The notes: generated by a model from the sequence alone, not told the origin. A stretch of 9,471 nt of DNA from an uncultured Collinsella sp. (GCA_900545875.1 URAQ01000050.1:1-9471); one strand, 5' to 3'. Shown: positions 1-6,845, counted from the stretch's first letter. Program-made: numbers and translations.

Positions 1-90
1 CCCCGCCGTGCCGGCCACGACCACGAGCTCGCACGTCTCGCCAGCACGCAGGGCGGCAAGCGCCGCATTCACAACATCGAGCTTTTCCAT
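1..90 (-). CDS. XdhC/CoxI-family accessory protein, N-terminus only (partial)
   Basis: The first 30 codons of a minus-strand gene are visible, from an ATG at 90-88 running off the left edge. The peptide starts MEKLDVVNAALAALRAGE and continues CELVVVAGTAG. An amphipathic helix followed by a hydrophobic strand ending in a Gly/Thr/Ala turn matches the opening of XdhC/CoxI proteins, where the next residues are usually a Ser-Pro-Arg-x-x-Gly motif; that part lies outside the window. XdhC proteins help insert the molybdenum cofactor, and its sulfur or selenium ligand, into xanthine-dehydrogenase-type enzymes. A good SD (AGAAGG, just upstream) overlaps the yqeB stop TAG, and the intergenic gap is only 9 nt, so it is probably co-transcribed and translationally coupled with yqeB. 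The family call rests on a short peptide plus context; the existence of the gene is much surer than its identity. Confidence 0.6.
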   Translation of the reverse strand, partial: MEKLDVVNAALAALRAGETCELVVVAGTAG

Positions 91-99
91 TGCCGCCTT

Positions 100-894
100 C
101 TATCCTCTAAAGATATCGGTGAGCATAGCGAGTGCCTCGAGCACGCCGCCGCCGACCGACGTCGCCTTGTCCGAAATGTAGTTGATATAGCTGGCATCGC
201 CGCGCGGATCGACATCGGCGCATTTAAAGCCCTCGGTCACCTGCACGCCGTTCGCCAAAAGCCCGCGCAGACAGCCATCGATCTGCGTGCGCATGGGCGT
301 ATCGCCCGCGTAGCCAATCACGTCTCCGGCGCGCACGATGTCGCCGATTGCGCGGTCGGACCGAAACACGCCGGCGGCGGGGCTGTGGATAACACGCTCT
401 TTGCCATAGCCAGCGATAATGCCCGGCACGCCCGTGTTGGGCTGGGGTGAACCTTGGGTAATGACACGGCCCAGGAAATGCCCGCGCATGGTCTCGACCA
501 CGGCGTCGCAATCGACCGGCGCGGTAAAGCCCGGCCCCACGGCGATGACGGTAGGCGCCATGTCGCGCGTGGTGCCCAGGTTGCGCTTGGCCAGAATCGC
601 GTCGACCACAGCCGCGGGTTTAAGCTCATCGAGCATCTTGGCCTGAGGGTCCACCACGACGGCAACATCCCCCGCTTGGGTAATCTCGAGCGCCTCTGCC
701 GGCGTCTGCGCCAAGCGAGCGCGAATGCCCTCGACCTGGACCTCGCCCAGGCGAATAGCCTCGCAAAAACTGATTGTGCGGCGGATGCACGTGGGAACCG
801 CGATATCGGCCATAACGACCGACACGCCGGCGCGCACCAAGCGAGCGGCGACACCCGTGGCGATATCGCCGGCGCCGCGAACATAAACGAGCAT
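100..894 (-). CDS. yqeB: YqeB/EF2563-family selenium-dependent molybdenum hydroxylase system protein
   Basis: A 264-residue protein, about the usual family length. It opens with a nucleotide-binding-like turn (MLVYVRGAGDIATGVAARL, residues 1-19). It then has the family-type segment around residues 37-57 (IRRTISFCEAIRLGEVQVEG), a central VIAVGPGFTAPVDCD stretch (116-130) and GSPQPNTGVPG (148-158). The C-terminal part (170-232) reads like a barrel-sandwich (biotinyl/lipoyl-like) fold: HSPAAGVF, GDIVRAGDVIGYAG, then DGCLRGLLANG and DVDPRG. YqeB is a marker for organisms that place a labile selenium on molybdenum hydroxylases; its exact biochemical role is unknown. The start at 894 is supported by a GGGAGG SD in the leader. 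It leads the minus-strand unit that continues into the XdhC-like gene and is divergent from yqeC. The family call is firm; the mechanism is not. Confidence 0.9.
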   Translation of the reverse strand: MLVYVRGAGDIATGVAARLVRAGVSVVMADIAVPTCIRRTISFCEAIRLGEVQVEGIRARLAQTPAEALEITQAGDVAVVVDPQAKMLDELKPAAVVDAILAKRNLGTTRDMAPTVIAVGPGFTAPVDCDAVVETMRGHFLGRVITQGSPQPNTGVPGIIAGYGKERVIHSPAAGVFRSDRAIGDIVRAGDVIGYAGDTPMRTQIDGCLRGLLANGVQVTEGFKCADVDPRGDASYINYISDKATSVGGGVLEALAMLTDIFRG

Positions 895-950
895 TCCCGG
901 GGCACCTCCCTGTGCTACGGTTTGAGCAGAGCAAAAGCGGTTCGACCGCT

Positions 951-977
951 ACTCTGATGATTATTTATTATCACAGT
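951..977. promoter_or_regulatory. 27-bp imperfect palindrome in the yqeB/yqeC divergent promoter (candidate operator)
   Basis: In the 102-bp gap between divergent yqeB and yqeC, positions 951-977 form an inverted repeat. The left half is ACTCTGATGATTA and the right half is TTATTATCACAGT, around one central T. Ten of the 13 base pairs match (mismatches at pairs 4, 9 and 12). It sits in an AT-rich patch unlike the surrounding GC-rich DNA and touches the -10-like hexamers of both genes. Its size, symmetry and place suit a dimeric repressor or activator controlling both directions. No regulator can be assigned: the motif does not resemble the palindromes found next to the YheO-type regulator gene. 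Confidence 0.5.
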
Positions 978-983
978 ATTATA
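977..983. promoter_or_regulatory. Overlapping -10-like hexamers for yqeC (+) and yqeB (-)
   Basis: Positions 977-982 read TATTAT on the plus strand, 14 bp before the yqeC ATG. On the minus strand, 983-978 reads a perfect TATAAT, about 83 bp upstream of the yqeB ATG. No good -35 hexamer is seen at the right spacing for either, which fits an activator-dependent or weak promoter. The plus-strand hexamer is close to the start codon and would leave almost no leader, so that assignment is the weaker one. Confidence 0.35.
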
Positions 984-996
984 CGGCGGTGAACAG

Positions 997-1731
997 ATGG
1001 AAACGGTTAGCGGCAATCTTGCCTCGGCGCTCAGGATCGAGCCGGGCATTACCGCGATTATCGGCAGCGGCGGCAAGTCGACGTTGCTCAAAACGCTGGG
1101 TCTTGAGCTCATGCGCGCTGGCGGCCGCGTGCTCCTCTGCACCACCACGCATATGCTTCCCGTTGCCGGCGTGCCATGGGACGGGTCGAATCGTCGCCTG
1201 GACGCCGCGCCTTGGAAGCCAGGTGCCCCACACGCCCCAGGCTGCACCTGCGAGGCCTGCGCGGGGCTTGCACGCGGAGGCATCTGCCAGGCAGGCATCT
1301 TGGACCCGGAGACAGGCAAGCTCTCCGCCCCCGCCGAGCCACTCGGCGAGCTGGCACAGCGCTTTGACTATGTGTTGGCCGAGGCAGACGGTAGCAAGCG
1401 ACTCCCGCTCAAGGCGCATGCCGCCTGGGAGCCGGTAATTCCCGCCGCCACGGCAAACGTTGTCTGGGTCGTCGGCGCCTCGGGACTGGGCAAACCCGTC
1501 GCCGAGGTTGTCCACCGCCCCGAGCTCTTTTGCGAGCGTTGCGGCTGCGAGCTCACCGACACTGCCACCCCAGAGCGCGTCGCCCAGGTGCTCAATGCCG
1601 AGCTGCGGATGCTGAACCTCAACAATGCCCGCATCATGCTCAACCAAGTCGACACGCTCAGCGACCCCACGATGGCCGACCGCTTCGAGGCAGCTCTCGA
1701 CCACCCCGTCGTCGCCAGCAGCCTCAAGTAG
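997..1731 (+). CDS. yqeC: Selenium cofactor biosynthesis protein YqeC (putative NTPase) with two Cys clusters
   Basis: A 244-residue protein. Residues 20-31 (AIIGSGGKSTLL) form the P-loop of the family, so nucleotide binding is expected. Other family hallmarks are CTTTH (48-52), AEADGSKRLPLKAHAAWEPV (129-148), VVGASGLGKP (158-167), VHRPELF (172-178) and LNQVDT (215-220). YqeC is genetically tied to selenium-dependent molybdenum hydroxylases and is assumed to act in making or inserting the labile selenium cofactor; the reaction is unknown. Unusual here are two cysteine groups: C83, C85, C88 and C97 (CxCx2Cx8C), and C179, C182 and C184 (Cx2CxC). They could form a metal or Se/S-handling site. 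The start at 997 has only a weak SD (GGTGA, 988-992). It is divergent from yqeB and convergent with hyuA, with its stop 10 bp before a long inverted repeat. Confidence 0.88.
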   Translation: METVSGNLASALRIEPGITAIIGSGGKSTLLKTLGLELMRAGGRVLLCTTTHMLPVAGVPWDGSNRRLDAAPWKPGAPHAPGCTCEACAGLARGGICQAGILDPETGKLSAPAEPLGELAQRFDYVLAEADGSKRLPLKAHAAWEPVIPAATANVVWVVGASGLGKPVAEVVHRPELFCERCGCELTDTATPERVAQVLNAELRMLNLNNARIMLNQVDTLSDPTMADRFEAALDHPVVASSLK

Positions 1732-1741
1732 CCGGCCCCAT

Positions 1742-1820
1742 CTCCTCAGTTGCGGTGAAATACGGACTGTTTGGCCGCCCGACGGCCGCAAACAGTCCGT
1801 ATTTCACCGCAACTGAGGAG
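1742..1820. repeat. 79-bp element with perfect 32-bp inverted arms between convergent yqeC and hyuA
   Basis: Arms at 1742-1773 and 1789-1820 are exact reverse complements over 32 bp. The left arm begins CTCCTCAGTTGCGGTGAAAT and ends GGACTGTTTG. The 15-bp spacer (1774-1788) adds four more pairs (GCCG/CGGC) with a two-base bulge, so a transcript from either strand would fold into one very long hairpin. It fills nearly the whole gap between the yqeC stop (1731) and the hyuA stop (1841), leaving 10 and 20 bp. The stem is far longer than normal intrinsic terminators and no U-tract follows on either strand. It may be a palindromic extragenic repeat or MITE-like element, a bidirectional terminator, or both. 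Copy number in the genome cannot be seen here, and no second copy was noticed in the window. Confidence 0.9.
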
Positions 1821-1840
1821 GGGACACGGCATCTTTGCTG

Positions 1841-3208
1841 CTAGCGGGGGACGTAGCGGCCGGGCTGGGCTCCGGTGGGCTCGCCGTCGCGTGCCGCCAG
1901 CACGCCGTTCACAAACACGGCCTTGGCGCGGCCATGTGCCTCAAAGCCCTCGAGCGGCGTGTAGTCCACGGCCTGATGCTGTGTCGCGGCGCTGATCGTC
2001 CAACGCGCGCAAGGATCCCACACGCACACGTCGGCATCGGCACCCTCGGCAAGACAGCCCTTGCGCGGGTACATGCCAAACACGCGCGCCGGGTTCTCGC
2101 TCATCAAGCGGCAGAGGTCCTCGGGTCCCAGCTGTCCCTCAAAGCTCGTGGCAATCGCGACGGGACGATGCTCCACGCCGGGCCCGCCGTTGGGAATCGC
2201 GCGGAAATCGTCGCGCCCGCGGTCCTTTTGCCCGTGCAGGTTAAAGCTGCAATGATCGGTCGCAATCGTATCGATCTCGCCGGCCACAAGCGCCTCGCGC
2301 AGCGCGGCACGGTCGCCGGCATGGCGCAGCGGCGGGCTCATCACGTACTTGGCGCCCGCAAAGCCGTCCTCGCCCTGCTCCAGATAGCAGGTGTCGTCGA
2401 GCATCAGATACTGAGGGCAGGTCTCGACATAGATATTCTTCTGCCCGCGCGCCTTGGCCGCACGAATGGCCTCGAGCCCCAACTTGGTCGAAAGGTGCAC
2501 CACGTTGACTGGGGCGTCGCCGGCCAGGTGCGCCAGATACAGCAGGCGGCTCACGGCTTCGGCCTCACACACGTCCGGGCGGCTGAGCGCATGCCCCTCG
2601 GGCCCATGAATCCCCTGCTCGTACACGCGCTTCTGCAGCTCATTCACCAGCGTACCGTTCTCGCAATGCACGCACAGTATGCCGCCAATACGCTTGAGCT
2701 CCTCGAGCACCTCGAGCGTCTCGGCATCGTCCAGGCGCAAATGATCGTAGGCAAAGTAGGTCTTAAACGACGATACGCCCGCCTCGCGCATAGCCGAAAG
2801 ATCGGCGCGGTTGCGTTCATTCCACTCGGCGAGTGCCATATGAAAGGCGTAGTTGGCCGTGCAGGTTCCGTCGGCACGGCGATGCCACTCGGCCAAGGCA
2901 TCGGGCATGGTCACGCCGCGGTCGGCCGTCGCGTAGTCCACGATGGTCGTCGTACCGCCGCAGGCAGCCGCACGCGTGCCGGTTTCAAAGCTATCGGCTG
3001 TCCAATCCATGCCGGTCCAGCACTGCATGTGCGTGTGGCCGTCGATAAAGCCGGGAAACACCCAGCAGCCCGCGGCGTCCTCGACGGTATCGTCGGCGCC
3101 CGGCTCAATCGCTGCGGCAATCCGCACAATCTTATCGCCCTCCATGGCAAGGTCGGCGCGGCGAAGCCCCTGGGGCGTCACGAGCGCGCCGTTTTTGATG
3201 ATGATCAT
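1841..3208 (-). CDS. hyuA: Hydantoinase / dihydropyrimidinase-type cyclic amidohydrolase
   Basis: A 455-residue amidohydrolase-superfamily protein, close to the length of E. coli HyuA. The dinuclear metal site is complete: H58 and H60 (GHTH), the lysine that becomes carboxylated at K149 (SFKTYFAY), H181 (VHCEN), H238 (VHLST) and D318 (ATDHC). The SPPLR motif (291-295) and an N-terminal beta-sandwich segment (MIIIKNGALVTP) also fit. The family opens cyclic amide rings such as hydantoins and dihydropyrimidines. In this locus the likely substrate is a ring intermediate of purine/urate breakdown, but specificity cannot be read from sequence. The start at 3208 is set by AAGGAG five bases upstream, which overlaps the TAA of mocA, so the two genes form a coupled operon. 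The gene ends 20 bp from the 79-bp inverted repeat. D-phenylhydantoinase is an alternative name for the same family. Confidence 0.9.
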   Translation of the reverse strand: MIIIKNGALVTPQGLRRADLAMEGDKIVRIAAAIEPGADDTVEDAAGCWVFPGFIDGHTHMQCWTGMDWTADSFETGTRAAACGGTTTIVDYATADRGVTMPDALAEWHRRADGTCTANYAFHMALAEWNERNRADLSAMREAGVSSFKTYFAYDHLRLDDAETLEVLEELKRIGGILCVHCENGTLVNELQKRVYEQGIHGPEGHALSRPDVCEAEAVSRLLYLAHLAGDAPVNVVHLSTKLGLEAIRAAKARGQKNIYVETCPQYLMLDDTCYLEQGEDGFAGAKYVMSPPLRHAGDRAALREALVAGEIDTIATDHCSFNLHGQKDRGRDDFRAIPNGGPGVEHRPVAIATSFEGQLGPEDLCRLMSENPARVFGMYPRKGCLAEGADADVCVWDPCARWTISAATQHQAVDYTPLEGFEAHGRAKAVFVNGVLAARDGEPTGAQPGRYVPR

Positions 3209-3216
3209 GTTGCTCC

Positions 3217-3831
3217 TTATCGATTCATACAGTTGGCCACGCGATCAAAATACGAGCAGGCCGCGATATGCTCCGCTATGCGTCGCTGTCCCTTGACGGT
3301 ATCGACGTCCCACAGCTCGTAGGCACACGCCTCGACCAGCACCACGTCGGTACGGTCCTTGAGGATCGAACCGCCGCCGTCCTTGCCCTCAAGACACATA
3401 AGTGCATCGAGCAGTTCCGCCGGAAAGAGCACCGGGCTCGAAGGCTCACCGTTGCACGCAAGACGCACCGGATGTTTGCGGCCACACTCGTCAAACGCAC
3501 GAACCATAGCCTCAAATGAACCCGAACTCACGAGCGGCTGGTCGCCCGGCAAAAAGAGGCAACCTTTCCAGTTGCGCCCGGCTCCCCAGGAAAGACCCGC
3601 ACGAATGCTCTCGCTCCTGAGCGAACCGTCATGCAGCACGCACGGACAATGCTTGTCCTTGCAAATCTGAGCGACCTCGGGCCAACGCGTCGAAACCACG
3701 ACGTCAAAGCCCCGGGGAACCGAATCGATGGTCCGGGCAATCAGCGGCTCGCCATAGATATCGGCAAGCATCTTGTTGGAGCCAAACCGCTTGCCCTCGC
3801 CCGAAGCCATAATGACGCATCCAAGTTTCAT
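3217..3831 (-). CDS. mocA: MocA-like molybdenum cofactor cytidylyltransferase (NTP_transf_3)
   Basis: A 204-residue nucleotidyltransferase of the MobA/MocA fold. The nucleotide-binding loop is MASGEGKRFGSNK (residues 8-20). The metal-binding LPGDQP is at 95-100, with D97 in the place of the catalytic aspartate. A PVLFP segment and a closing DVDT follow, as in MocA. MocA joins CMP to molybdopterin to give the cytosine dinucleotide cofactor used by xanthine-dehydrogenase-type hydroxylases. The frame is open upstream to 3885, but I chose 3831 because GGGGAGG lies at a normal distance and MKLGCVIMASGEGKRFG is the usual family N-terminus. It is the first gene of the mocA-hyuA pair, just downstream of the ygeW terminator. 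A MobA-type guanylyl activity is less likely given the neighbours. The promoter probably lies in 3832-3918, but no clean hexamers were found. Confidence 0.87.
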   Translation of the reverse strand: MKLGCVIMASGEGKRFGSNKMLADIYGEPLIARTIDSVPRGFDVVVSTRWPEVAQICKDKHCPCVLHDGSLRSESIRAGLSWGAGRNWKGCLFLPGDQPLVSSGSFEAMVRAFDECGRKHPVRLACNGEPSSPVLFPAELLDALMCLEGKDGGGSILKDRTDVVLVEACAYELWDVDTVKGQRRIAEHIAACSYFDRVANCMNR

Positions 3832-3918
3832 GGTGATACCTCCCCTGAAACCATCGTACCCATAACTCGCGCCGCGGGCATCCACATCGAAAGCGCTTAT
3901 CCCGCACGCCCGCGATGC

Positions 3919-3958
3919 AAAAAGGGGGCACCCCGCCGGTTGGCAGAGCGCCCCCTTT
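3919..3958 (-). terminator. Rho-independent terminator after ygeW
   Basis: Read on the minus strand, AAAGGGGGC (3958-3950) pairs perfectly with GCCCCCTTT (3929-3921) to give a 9-bp stem. A small inner GCC/GGC stem (3935-3937 with 3942-3944) sits in the loop, and the run of T continues through 3919 (five in all). It lies 24 bp after the ygeW stop and about 90 bp before mocA, so it separates the ygeXYW transcript from mocA-hyuA. Confidence 0.9.
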
Positions 3959-3981
3959 ACATGGCTTACCTCAACCCGGCT

Positions 3982-5184
3982 TTAGGCCTGGAGCCAACGG
4001 GCGGTGTTGCGCTCGTCGAGGGCCTTGAGGGTAGCGGCGGGATCGGCAACCTTCTGCAGGAACATCATGGCTGCGATGGCATACGGCTTGTAGCTGGCCT
4101 CCTTGTACATGCCCACGCGGTGCATGTCGAAGACGTCGGCGTTGACCTCGCCGTGCTCGCAGGAGACACCGGAGATGTCGGCGGGCAGCGGGTGCATAAA
4201 GATGGTGTCCTGGCCGTTGGCGGTCTTCTCCATGAGCTCGGTCGTGGAGCACCAATCCTGATGGGTGGCGTTCTGAGCGAGCAGCTCCTTCTCGAGCGCC
4301 GCGATGCCGGCGTCGTCGCCCTCGGCGTACAGGTTGGTACGCTTCTCCATGGCGGCAAACGGGGCCCAGCTCTTGGGGATCACGATGTCGGCGCCGTCGA
4401 AGGCCTCGGCCATGGTGTTGACCTGCTTAAAGGTGGTGCCGGACTCGGCGGCGTAGCCCTTGGCGCGCTCGACGACCTCGGGCATGAGGTCGTAGCCCTC
4501 GGGGTGAGCCAGGGTGACGTCCATGCCAAAGCGGGGCAGCAGGCTGATCAGCGACTGCGGGCAGGACAGCGGCTTGCCGTAAGAGGGCGAATAGGCCCAG
4601 GTAACAGCGACCTTCTTGCCCTTGAGGTTCTCAAGGCCGCCAAACTCGTTGATGAGGTAGAGCATGTCGGCAGAGGACTGCGTGGGGTGATCGGAGTCGG
4701 ACTGCAGGGAGATGAGCGTGGGACGGTGATCCAGAACGCCTTCCTCGTAGGCCTGCTGGACAGACTCGGAGACCTCGGCCATGTAGGCGTCGCCCTTGCC
4801 GATGTACATGTCGTCACGGATGCCGATGACGTCAGCCATGAAGGAGATCATGGTAGCGGTCTCGCGGACGGTCTCGCCGTGGGCGATCTGGGACTTCTTC
4901 TCGTCCAGGTCCTGCAGCTCAAGGCCGAGCAGGTTGGCGGCCTTAGAGAAGGAAAAGCGCGTACGGGTGGAGTTGTCGCGGAACAGGGAGACGGCCAGAC
5001 CCGAGTCGAAGATCTTGGGAGAGACGTTGTTCTCGCGCAGCTCGCGCAGGGCGTCGGCGACGATGTAGAGAGCCTTGAGCTCATCGGTAGTCTTGTCCCA
5101 GGTGTGCAGGAAGTCGCTGCCGTACATACCCTTAAAATCGAGGCCGTTCAGCTGCTCGACGAGCTCGGTAAACTTAGCGTCCAT
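3982..5184 (-). CDS. ygeW: Knotted carbamoyltransferase YgeW
   Basis: A 400-residue protein (E. coli YgeW is about the same length) of the aspartate/ornithine transcarbamylase superfamily. The carbamoyl-phosphate loop STRTR is at 72-76, HPTQ at 166-169 and HPLPAD at 331-336, so all the standard catalytic motifs are intact. YgeW belongs to the knotted transcarbamylases whose natural amino substrate is unproven. In this locus it is thought to act on an ureido/amino intermediate of purine breakdown, possibly in reverse to yield carbamoyl phosphate. The frame is open upstream to 5370, but the start at 5184 is better: AAAGGA is well placed and MDAKFTELVEQL matches the family, while the extra 62 codons look non-coding. 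It is the last gene of ygeX-ygeY-ygeW, separated from ygeY by a structured 201-bp gap and followed by a strong terminator. Confidence 0.93.
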   Translation of the reverse strand: MDAKFTELVEQLNGLDFKGMYGSDFLHTWDKTTDELKALYIVADALRELRENNVSPKIFDSGLAVSLFRDNSTRTRFSFSKAANLLGLELQDLDEKKSQIAHGETVRETATMISFMADVIGIRDDMYIGKGDAYMAEVSESVQQAYEEGVLDHRPTLISLQSDSDHPTQSSADMLYLINEFGGLENLKGKKVAVTWAYSPSYGKPLSCPQSLISLLPRFGMDVTLAHPEGYDLMPEVVERAKGYAAESGTTFKQVNTMAEAFDGADIVIPKSWAPFAAMEKRTNLYAEGDDAGIAALEKELLAQNATHQDWCSTTELMEKTANGQDTIFMHPLPADISGVSCEHGEVNADVFDMHRVGMYKEASYKPYAIAAMMFLQKVADPAATLKALDERNTARWLQA

Positions 5185-5227
5185 GGAAATGTCCTTTCTA
5201 AAGATGAAACGATCGCAGTGAGTAGAT

Positions 5228-5267
5228 GTGCTCCGGCATGCGCGTGTGGCTAGAACATGCAGAGCAC
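5228..5267 (-). other. Hairpin in the ygeW leader
   Basis: GTGCTC (5228-5233) and GCATG (5236-5240) pair with GAGCAC (5262-5267) and CATGC (5256-5260), giving an 11-bp stem broken by a small internal bulge and a 15-nt loop. On the minus strand it lies about 43 nt upstream of the ygeW ATG. There is no T-run, so it is not an intrinsic terminator. It may affect mRNA processing or stability; its function is unknown. Confidence 0.4.
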
Positions 5268-5338
5268 CATGACGAGGACCCGCCACCGTTGAGGAAGCAT
5301 GGGAGATAACGACCGCGGGCCCCAAGTCAACAGGGGGT

Positions 5339-5363
5339 GCCGGGGACACGAGCGGCCCCCGGC
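5339..5363 (-). other. GC-rich hairpin just after ygeY
   Basis: GCCGGGG (5339-5345) and CCCCGGC (5357-5363) form a 7-bp GC stem with an 11-nt loop, 22 bp beyond the ygeY stop. No T-run follows on the minus strand, so complete termination is not expected. It could protect the 3' end of a processed ygeX-ygeY mRNA or act as a weak attenuator. Just beyond it the minus strand reads TTGACT and, 15 nt later, TTATCT, a poor but possible promoter for ygeW. Confidence 0.4.
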
Positions 5364-5385
5364 TCAACAAAATCGAGGAATGGGA

Positions 5386-6771
5386 CTAATCGATCTTGTT
5401 GTTGGTCAGACCGGCGCGGAACACGGTGGCGTCGCCATCGGCCTGGCTCGGATCGTAGAGGTTCAGGGCAGCCACGTACATGGCGGCAGCGGTGACCAGG
5501 TCGTCCTTGTAGGTGACCTCGTTGGGAGCATGAGCCTGAGACTCGGCACCCGGGCCAAAGCCCACGCAGGGGATGCCGTAGCGGCCCTGGATGGAGACGC
5601 AGTTCGTGGAGAAGGTCCACTTGTCGCACAGCGGGCGACCGGTGCGCTTGTCCATGCTGGGCTCGCAGCCGATGCGCTCGTCACCGAACATGGCCTTGTG
5701 GGCGTCGACGAGGGCCTTGACGTGCGGAGCGGTCTCCTTGTTGATCCACGTGGGGAAGTAAGCCTCGGTCTCGTAGACCTCGCCGGTCCAGGACGGACGG
5801 TCGTACATGTACATGGAGACCTTCACGTCGTCACCGTACTTCTTGGCTGCCGGCAGGTTGCGGATCTCGTCCAGGCAGGACTCCCAGGTCTCACCGGCGG
5901 TCATACGACGGTCGATGGAGATGGCGCAGGAGTCGGCCACGGCGCAGCGGCTGGGGCTGGTGTAGAAGATCTGGCTGACGGTGCAGGTGCCGCGGCCCAG
6001 GAAGCGGGCATCCTCGAAGTGCTCGGGATTGTACTTGGGGTCGAGCATCTTGACGAGACCCTTGATGTCGGTCGACTCGTCGCAGCCGTTGTTGTTGAGG
6101 GCGCGGACGTCGGCGATGATGTCGGCCATCTTGTAGATGGCGTTGTCGCCGCGGTCGGGAGCGGAGCCGTGGCAGGAGGTACCGTGAACGTCGACGCGGA
6201 TCTCCATGCGGCCGCGGTGACCGCGATAGATGCCGCCGTCGGTGGGTTCGGTGGAAATGACGAACTCGGGCTTAATGCCATCCTTGTTGTAGATGTACTG
6301 CCAGCACATGCCGTCGCAGTCCTCTTCCTGGACGGTGCCGACGACCATGATCTTGTAGCCCTCGGGGATGAGGCCCATGTCCTTCATCATCTTGGCAGCG
6401 TAGGTAGCAGAAGCCATGCCGCCCTCCTGGTCGGAGCCGCCGCGGCCGTAGATGATCTCGTCGGTCTCGTAGCCCTCATAGGGATCGGCATCCCAGTTCT
6501 CGATGTTGCCGATGCCGACGGTGTCGATGTGGGAGTCGATGGCGATGATCTTGTCGCCCTCGCCCATAAAGCCCATGACGTTGCCCAGGCCATCGACCTT
6601 GACCTCGTCATAGCCAAGGTTCTCCATCTCGGCCTTGATGCAGGCGACAACCTCACCCTCCTCGCAAGACTCAGAGGGATGGGAGATCATAGCGCGCAGG
6701 AAGCGAGTCATATCAGCACGATGGGACTCAGCAGCAGCCTTGATAGCGTCGAAATCGAGTTCTTTAGCCAT
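5386..6771 (-). CDS. ygeY: YgeY-family selenium metabolism-linked M20 metallohydrolase
   Basis: A 461-residue M20-type metallopeptidase/amidohydrolase. Metal ligands and catalytic residues are in place: H81 and D83 (DSHIDTVG), D114 ([10 protein letters not shown]), the catalytic E149-E150 pair (QEEDCDG), E175 (STEPTD) and H414 (ESQAHAPNE). The dimerisation domain lies between, with RGHRGRMEI and [10 protein letters not shown] typical of the M20 family. YgeY is annotated by co-occurrence with selenium-dependent hydroxylases; it probably hydrolyses an N-acyl or ureido bond of an opened purine-ring intermediate. The exact substrate cannot be deduced. The start at 6771 has AAAGG 10 nt upstream and the family-like N-terminus. 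It lies 74 bp after ygeX and 201 bp before ygeW on the same strand. The strong match makes other M20 roles (DapE, ArgE) unlikely. Confidence 0.93.
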   Translation of the reverse strand: MAKELDFDAIKAAAESHRADMTRFLRAMISHPSESCEEGEVVACIKAEMENLGYDEVKVDGLGNVMGFMGEGDKIIAIDSHIDTVGIGNIENWDADPYEGYETDEIIYGRGGSDQEGGMASATYAAKMMKDMGLIPEGYKIMVVGTVQEEDCDGMCWQYIYNKDGIKPEFVISTEPTDGGIYRGHRGRMEIRVDVHGTSCHGSAPDRGDNAIYKMADIIADVRALNNNGCDESTDIKGLVKMLDPKYNPEHFEDARFLGRGTCTVSQIFYTSPSRCAVADSCAISIDRRMTAGETWESCLDEIRNLPAAKKYGDDVKVSMYMYDRPSWTGEVYETEAYFPTWINKETAPHVKALVDAHKAMFGDERIGCEPSMDKRTGRPLCDKWTFSTNCVSIQGRYGIPCVGFGPGAESQAHAPNEVTYKDDLVTAAAMYVAALNLYDPSQADGDATVFRAGLTNNKID

Positions 6772-6811
6772 TGTTCATAACCTTTCAAACGAAGGAATCT
6801 ACCTGTGAGGT

Positions 6812-6838
6812 GGCGGAGCGATACCTATTTACTCCGCC
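6812..6838 (-). other. Hairpin between ygeX and ygeY
   Basis: GGCGGAG (6812-6818) and CTCCGCC (6832-6838) form a perfect 7-bp stem with a 13-nt loop, starting 8 bp beyond the ygeX stop. No T-run follows in either direction. Its place suggests an mRNA-stability or partial-termination element setting the ratio of YgeX to YgeY, but only the symmetry is seen. Confidence 0.45.
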
Positions 6839-6845
6839 CCAACGA

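Noticed and set aside
1835..3322. Plus-strand open frame (495 codons) opposite hyuA
   Set aside because: hyuA has all its metal ligands on the minus strand; this frame is its shadow.
3631..5253. Long plus-strand open frame (540 codons) opposite ygeW and mocA
   Set aside because: It is antisense to two well-recognised genes. Its translation is Gly/Val/Leu/His-rich with no family resemblance, as expected from strong codon bias in GC-rich DNA.
5185..5370. N-terminal extension of YgeW by 62 codons
   Set aside because: The frame is open, but the segment has no family similarity, crosses hairpins and lacks a good SD. The start at 5184 has AAAGGA and the expected N-terminus.
5299..6780. Plus-strand open frame (493 codons) opposite ygeY
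   Set aside because: It is a mirror of ygeY codon bias, highly repetitive in Val, Gly, Asp and Ala, and has no plausible ribosome-binding site.
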